Below are positions 50,680 through 54,694 of a stretch of DNA of 54,694 nt, piece by piece. The position numbers and the translations under genes were made by a program. Within the stretch, counting starts at the first letter, position 1; each line of letters starts with the position of its first letter. The notes under the pieces are model-generated. The model was not told where the DNA came from. It made no database searches and saw only the letters and a program-made list of their open reading frames with translations. The DNA is from Bacteriovoracales bacterium (lineage in GTDB: Bacteria; Bdellovibrionota; Bacteriovoracia; Bacteriovoracales; Bacteriovoracaceae). Where the stretch lies: positions 1-54,694 of the forward strand of contig JASBRV010000069.1 in NCBI GenBank assembly GCA_030149295.1, given 5' to 3'.

Positions 50680-51391
50680 TCGCTTTTTAGCTCTGTTCAT
50701 TCTTTTCTTCCTCTCTTGTGCCCCAAATCTTCAGGCACAAGATGAGGATCCTTATGAAAACCAAGAGATTGTAAAAGAAGGCCAAGGAAATTACCAAGGA
50801 AACTACGAAGAAGAAGTCAATGCTGCCATGGAGGAAGCCACCAAGGATCCTCAGGCTGCTTTAAAGGAACTGCAAAAGCATATCGATCCCCAGCAAATGG
50901 CCGATCTTCAAAAGGCCATTAAAGAAGGGGATCAAGCAAAAATTCAAGAAATCACCAAGGCGATAAACCTCAAAATGACCACTAGCGGGGCTGGTCTCGA
51001 TAAAATGGTGGACGTCTCTTTAAGAACTTTTAGGGATCAAACTCCAGAGGCGCTTAAAGCACAACTCTTAGAACGGATGCAGGGGACTCTCTTTATGCCA
51101 ATTATTGAGACTTTCCCACGCCTTATGGATTTTGGGGTTAATATGCTTCAGGATCCAGTTGCTCTTCCGGCACTTTTTAGGATTGCTAAAGATAGAAAGA
51201 AGCTTCTTATTTTTCTTGGGATTAATATTTTGATTTTTATCTTCTCTAAAATTGTTAAGCGTCAGAAAAACAAACCCAATGCCTTCACACGGTGGCTTTT
51301 TTTCGCTTCTATGCGTTTTGCTGTATTAATTTTCTTTTTTCACAAAGAGCTATGGCCTTCTTTTGTGGTTTTTAAGAGGACCTTTCTTTAG
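50642..51391 (+). CDS. Membrane-associated exported protein of unknown function
   Basis: About 249 residues. The ATG at 50642 lies 4 bases after AGGA, inside the end of secF. Signal peptide (LSRFLALFILFFLSCAPNLQ), then an acidic, helical, Gln/Glu/Ala-rich domain (PQAALKELQKHIDPQQMADLQ region), and C-terminal hydrophobic segments (KKLLIFLGINILIFIFSKIV; then LFFASMRFAVLIFFF). Probably a periplasmic helical domain anchored by C-terminal helices. It is the last gene of the secDF operon and may be linked to export. No family recognised. Confidence 0.75.
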   Translation: MRNQAQLKGLRLSRFLALFILFFLSCAPNLQAQDEDPYENQEIVKEGQGNYQGNYEEEVNAAMEEATKDPQAALKELQKHIDPQQMADLQKAIKEGDQAKIQEITKAINLKMTTSGAGLDKMVDVSLRTFRDQTPEALKAQLLERMQGTLFMPIIETFPRLMDFGVNMLQDPVALPALFRIAKDRKKLLIFLGINILIFIFSKIVKRQKNKPNAFTRWLFFASMRFAVLIFFFHKELWPSFVVFKRTFL

Positions 51392-51795
51392 TTCTCTTTG
51401 ATGGGCGCTTTGATCTTGACCATTTCGCCATTACTAAAATGAAGATTTAAGATTCCTTCCATATTTTTAATTTTCTTCTTATCAATTTCTAGGATCATGA
51501 TGTGATAGCTCTTTGGTTTTAGGATGACTTTAGACTTTGGTGGGATGCTAAGCTTTTTGATTTGACGCATTTTCATAACACCATCTACTTTTTCATGGGT
51601 GTGGATTTCATAATATTTGGCATCAGGGCCTTCTACTTTTATGAGCCTTACTTCTTTGTTGGTGGGGTTTTCAATTTCCATAAAAGCAGCGCTCATATTA
51701 AAAATGGGCTTTCTTATCCAAGGGTTAGAGACGACTTGTGCCCAAGTAGGAAAGAGAAAAAGGGAAAAGGCTAAACCTATTAAAAAAGTTTTCAT
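51388..51795 (-). CDS. Periplasmic copper chaperone PCuAC
   Basis: 135 residues with signal peptide (to about PTWAQ). The copper site H-x-M pattern is visible: EIHTHEKVDGVMKM, followed by KSYHIMI, matching the H(M)x10Mx21HxM motif of PCu(A)C proteins that carry Cu(I) to the Cu-A site of cytochrome oxidase, often with Sco. It starts within the stop of the upstream Sco gene (4-base overlap), and its stop overlaps the convergent membrane protein by 4 bases. Confidence 0.93.
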   Translation of the reverse strand: MKTFLIGLAFSLFLFPTWAQVVSNPWIRKPIFNMSAAFMEIENPTNKEVRLIKVEGPDAKYYEIHTHEKVDGVMKMRQIKKLSIPPKSKVILKPKSYHIMILEIDKKKIKNMEGILNLHFSNGEMVKIKAPIKEN

Positions 51796-52394
51796 GGCAG
51801 TAATTCCTTGAGGTCTTGAGAAAATTGGGGGTCGTTAGTAATGTCAGAGTACGAGTTAACAATTTTTCCTTTGGAATTAAGTAAGAAAAAGCGACTGGTG
51901 TGATCGACCGTGTACTTTAAGGCCGAGTCCTTAAGGGGGATAAATTCAAAATGCACAGCAAATTTCTTGGTGACGTCTTCAATTTGCTCTTTGGTACCGG
52001 CCAGAGAGATGAAATCTTCTGAGAAGTATTTTGTGTACTCATCGACTTTTTTTGCATCATCTCTTTTGTAATCAACACTGATAAAGACTTTGTTGAGTCG
52101 TTGATGCACTTTGGGATCGATTTTATCTAGTGTCTTATTGAGCTTATTAAGAGAGAGTGGACAAATATCGGGACAACTCGTAAAGCCAAAATAAAGCACT
52201 GAAGGTTTTCCTAAAAGGTCCTTGAGATGCTTTTCACCACTGATATGAGAGAGCGTAAAGTCACCACCAAGATGATCGTAGAGCCCGGCGGTTTCTATTC
52301 TTGGAGACGTTTGGGAGTAGTAAAACTTCATACCCAAAAAAATTAAGAGAAAAAGAGATAGGGAAAGAATGGCTTGAAGAAATTTTCTTTTCAT
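51792..52394 (-). CDS. Sco1/SenC family copper-binding thioredoxin-like protein
   Basis: 200 residues. One N-terminal helix anchors a thioredoxin-fold domain. Copper/redox motif CPDIC in FGFTSCPDICPLSL, distal His in YTVDHTSRFFLL and the DIGGDF-equivalent DHLGGDFTL. Sco proteins metallate or reduce Cu-A of cytochrome c oxidase. It overlaps both neighbours by 4 bases in the order unknown protein - Sco - PCuAC. No oxidase subunit gene is in the window. Confidence 0.95.
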   Translation of the reverse strand: MKRKFLQAILSLSLFLLIFLGMKFYYSQTSPRIETAGLYDHLGGDFTLSHISGEKHLKDLLGKPSVLYFGFTSCPDICPLSLNKLNKTLDKIDPKVHQRLNKVFISVDYKRDDAKKVDEYTKYFSEDFISLAGTKEQIEDVTKKFAVHFEFIPLKDSALKYTVDHTSRFFLLNSKGKIVNSYSDITNDPQFSQDLKELLP

Positions 52395-52843
52395 TTTTCT
52401 AGTCTTTTTACTTTGAGATCAAAAGTGGTGCGAACCCATTTTTCTTTACCTTTTAATACCACATAGACCCTCCAGGTCATTACTTTTTCTGTGCAAATGG
52501 GAAAAACTCTCGTGGCCTCGAGGCGATTGGGATCGAGAAGGGAATTGAGATCAAAGACTTGTTCATCTCTTGGCATATTCATGTCATGACCTAAGAGACG
52601 AATGGTGGCCTTTTCAACTGTAATACCTTCAGTTCTTAATAGGTATTGAACATCTTCAGTAGGAATAATGGGAAAAGGAGATAGCCTAAGATCGAGGGTG
52701 ACCCCTTTATCAGATACTACGCAACGACCATTAACTTGTAAGGAGCATTGGTGAACGATGTAGAGCTCTTTAGGTGAGAAGATATAGTGCCCTGCGGTGA
52801 GTGCGATAAGAGCGACAATAAGAAGAGGGTAGAGGTGTTTCAT
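52391..52843 (-). CDS. Exported protein of unknown function linked to copper delivery
   Basis: 150 residues. An N-terminal helix/signal anchor (LYPLLIVALIALTAGHYIF) and a beta-rich domain with three or four cysteines (HQCSLQVNGRCVV; FPICTEKV) and a His/Met-rich section LLGHDMNMPRDEQ, a plausible Cu(I) site. It is the first gene of the three-gene operon with Sco and PCuAC, each overlapping by four bases, so a role in copper handling is likely but not proven. No family recognised with confidence. Confidence 0.75.
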   Translation of the reverse strand: MKHLYPLLIVALIALTAGHYIFSPKELYIVHQCSLQVNGRCVVSDKGVTLDLRLSPFPIIPTEDVQYLLRTEGITVEKATIRLLGHDMNMPRDEQVFDLNSLLDPNRLEATRVFPICTEKVMTWRVYVVLKGKEKWVRTTFDLKVKRLEK

Positions 52844-52877
52844 GGAGGTCTATTATGACCAAAGTTGGATGATAAAT

Positions 52878-54512
52878 CTAATCGACAGCGGGTACACAGG
52901 CAAAGCGTTTATCATTGGGACGGTTTCCTGTCACAACACCCGTTTGAACGCCATTTTTTCCAATTTCATCGGGAAAGCGCACAGTGTAGGTAATGCTATT
53001 TGCCTTTTTCACCAGGGGAGCATTGAAGTCGAGAGGCCAGTAAAAGTGAAGGGTCTTATTTCCTGCACTTGAAGCATCGGGTATGCGCAATTGAGAGCCT
53101 TCACGATAAAACCACACTTTCTTCAATTGACCTTCTCTAATGAGGCGAATATCTAAAACGGAGTTTCCACTAGAGTCCAAAAAGGGCTCACTCTCTGCCA
53201 TGTAAAGTCCTTCGGTCGGAATTCCTATTTTTTCCCCTAGAATTTCATAAAGGACATTGTTGGAGTTGTTATAGTCTTCTTCATCAGGGCACTCTGCTAA
53301 TAAATTATCATCAATAAAAGGAATCATGATAATTCCTAGGTTGGCAGTGGGGTTTTTAAAGTTGGGAAGGTCCGGAAGATTAGGCCAGGAAAAGACACTG
53401 AAGAGTTGGAGGTTGGTACCCGTATTTCCGGTGCGATCGCTAAACTCTTGAGAGATATCTTCGTTGATATCGAGTTGCCCGTTGACATCACCATCATTAA
53501 AGCGCGAGTCAGATTGATCCCATACCGCAAAGGATTGGTTGATAAGATCGAGTCTGGGAAAGAGAGGATCGTCATCCGCTCCATAGATTTGTTTGTCATG
53601 ACATTTTGTTAGATCCGTTTCAGGAGGAAGACTCGGGGGAGTATTTGATGCGGCAAAATAAAAAGTTTTTTTTGCGTATTCGACAAAGGATTCCACCGGT
53701 TGATTTTGACGAGCAAAGAAAATACATGAGTATTGGTTGACTGGCATGATTTTAAGATTTCCAGTGGGCTTTCCTGTGTTGGTATCCGGATCTTTTAAGT
53801 AAAATTGAAAAGCTTGGGATTGAACATTTGATCCCGATTGTGTCTCTACAATGCGGGCCAGGTAGGTTTTTTCAACTTGAAGTTGATCAACAATGACACT
53901 AAAAGAATTTCCAGACACAGCAATATCTAAAAACCGTGTGGACTCCCCATCAAAGGCCTCAAGTTGACAGCCAGGATTGACGAGGTCTTCCCCTGGTATT
54001 TCCGTATTACACCAACCAGCAAGATTTCCAAGAACAGGATTGAGTTGAATCTCATTTCCAACAGTGACCGTTCCATAAAGGGTTTTATTGGCCTGAGTTT
54101 TTGAAGAGCAAAAAGCTTCACAGTCCGTAATGGTTGCTGATTTGTTGCCTTGGCAAGCGCAGACATTATTTTCGATAAAAACTTGGTTATTAGGTCTTAA
54201 AACTCCAGAGCCTTGAACACAAACCCCTTGAGCACTGTTAATATTGGCGAGAATTTCTTCAAGATCTGAAGCCTCAAGGCCTGCCGCTTGAACTTCGGCT
54301 ATTGCGTCACTTCGTTCTTGCGAATTGGCAAGTCTCGTTCCTGTAGGACATGCGGACACGCAAGAACGGGCACTAATATTAAAAATTTCAGAACAAAATG
54401 TTGGCTCGGGTGTCGAGGCGCCTCGAGTGATAGTAGGCCTTCCCTCACGGGCCGAATCTTCCACGCAGGAAGCAAAAAGGAGAATAAAAAGTAAAACTAC
54501 AACATTTCTCAT
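52878..54512 (-). CDS. Cys-rich surface lipoprotein of unknown function
   Basis: 544 residues. Lipobox FASC after MRNVVVLLFILLFASC. The first 190 residues hold some fifteen cysteines in irregular spacing (CSEIFNISARSCVSACP; CVCACQG-like section near residue 118), probably disulfide-rich. The remainder is beta-rich without clear repeats, with several acidic Asn/Asp stretches (DDPLFPRLD; DGDVNGQLDINED, resembling a calcium loop or dockerin-type motif). No homologue family recognised. It ends 34 bases from the copper operon start on the same strand. Confidence 0.78.
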   Translation of the reverse strand: MRNVVVLLFILLFASCVEDSAREGRPTITRGASTPEPTFCSEIFNISARSCVSACPTGTRLANSQERSDAIAEVQAAGLEASDLEEILANINSAQGVCVQGSGVLRPNNQVFIENNVCACQGNKSATITDCEAFCSSKTQANKTLYGTVTVGNEIQLNPVLGNLAGWCNTEIPGEDLVNPGCQLEAFDGESTRFLDIAVSGNSFSVIVDQLQVEKTYLARIVETQSGSNVQSQAFQFYLKDPDTNTGKPTGNLKIMPVNQYSCIFFARQNQPVESFVEYAKKTFYFAASNTPPSLPPETDLTKCHDKQIYGADDDPLFPRLDLINQSFAVWDQSDSRFNDGDVNGQLDINEDISQEFSDRTGNTGTNLQLFSVFSWPNLPDLPNFKNPTANLGIIMIPFIDDNLLAECPDEEDYNNSNNVLYEILGEKIGIPTEGLYMAESEPFLDSSGNSVLDIRLIREGQLKKVWFYREGSQLRIPDASSAGNKTLHFYWPLDFNAPLVKKANSITYTVRFPDEIGKNGVQTGVVTGNRPNDKRFACVPAVD

Positions 54513-54650
54513 CAGTTACCTTATCGAGTCCCTTGGCGTTCTTCTTTAGATAAATTCGGCAAAAATTGCCTTTTATCTATTTTAAGCCCTGAGAGGGAAA
54601 TCATTGATTTTAAAGAACACTCTTATGGAGATTCAATGGCTTAAGCGTAT

Positions 54651-54694
54651 ATGGATAAATTCATCAAGAGTGGCGATGCCTTTATTTATGGCCA
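54651..54694 (+). CDS. Possible start of a gene running off the window
   Basis: ATG at 54651 opens a frame (MDKFIKSGDAFIYG) that stays open to the window edge. No convincing ribosome site precedes it, so the call is weak. The preceding 138 bases between it and the lipoprotein gene hold no other recognised feature. Confidence 0.3.
   Translation, partial: MDKFIKSGDAFIYG

Overview
The window is a moderately AT-rich, gene-dense stretch of a Gram-negative bacterial chromosome. It encodes many signal-peptide proteins and lipoproteins, two subtilases, Sec and Tat genes, and outer-membrane-like proteins. The mix of housekeeping genes (hemB, sufE, glpX, serB, pgsA, panD, queA-tgt-yajC-secDF), many large secreted proteins of no recognised family, and strong AGGAGG-type ribosome sites best fits a member of Bdellovibrionota (Bdellovibrio/Bacteriovorax-type predators and relatives). 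That assignment is inference from gene content. No rRNA, tRNA, insertion sequence, prophage or CRISPR array was seen.

Layout. 1-4.7 kb: the 3' part of a GMC oxidoreductase overlapping a LysR regulator, then sufE and hemB, facing a photolyase/cryptochrome-like gene. 4.8-12.7 kb: small membrane proteins, a fatty-acid desaturase, a secreted trypsin-like protease, an unrecorded 43-codon gene, a conserved protein of unknown function, an RnfD/NqrB-like membrane protein paired with a DUF2330 protein, a CheY-like receiver and a periplasmic protein. 12.7-17.8 kb: an MscS channel divergent from a ClpB-like AAA+ chaperone, a stand-alone cyclic-nucleotide-binding domain and an LRR protein. 17.8-22.4 kb: a 1193-residue exported protein of unknown function and a Cys-rich exported protein with three GLG1-like repeats. 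22.4-28.1 kb: panD, a serB-pgsA pair, a PilZ protein and a glpX-SRPBCC-small protein-yggS cluster.

28.1-28.5 kb is the most information-rich non-coding stretch. It holds a 21-bp perfect inverted repeat built on GTGCGTGATACC, then what looks like an independent small RNA: a consensus -10 box, two copies of a C-rich motif that could pair with ribosome-binding sites, and a strong intrinsic terminator. 28.5-35 kb: a 2-oxoglutarate/Fe(II) oxygenase, a tiny Cys/Lys-rich lipoprotein, a beta-barrel-like protein and two facing subtilases. 35.3-40.7 kb is one giant lipoprotein with cadherin/VCBS-like repeats, a four-copy Cys module, a fibronectin-III-like domain and a sulfatase-modifying-factor-like C-terminus. 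Four copies of one small beta/alpha module appear to be inserted inside these other domains, like nested dolls; this is the most unusual protein-level signal in the window.

40.8-45 kb: an orphan ParA-type ATPase overlapping a small partner, a large exported protein of unknown function and a small exported protein. 45-51.4 kb: queA-tgt-yajC-tatA-secD-secF and a secreted/membrane protein, so that a Tat component sits inside the Sec auxiliary operon. 51.4-52.8 kb: a three-gene overlapping operon for copper delivery to a periplasmic cupredoxin/oxidase site (unknown protein, Sco, PCuAC). The window ends with a Cys-rich lipoprotein and perhaps the first codons of another gene.
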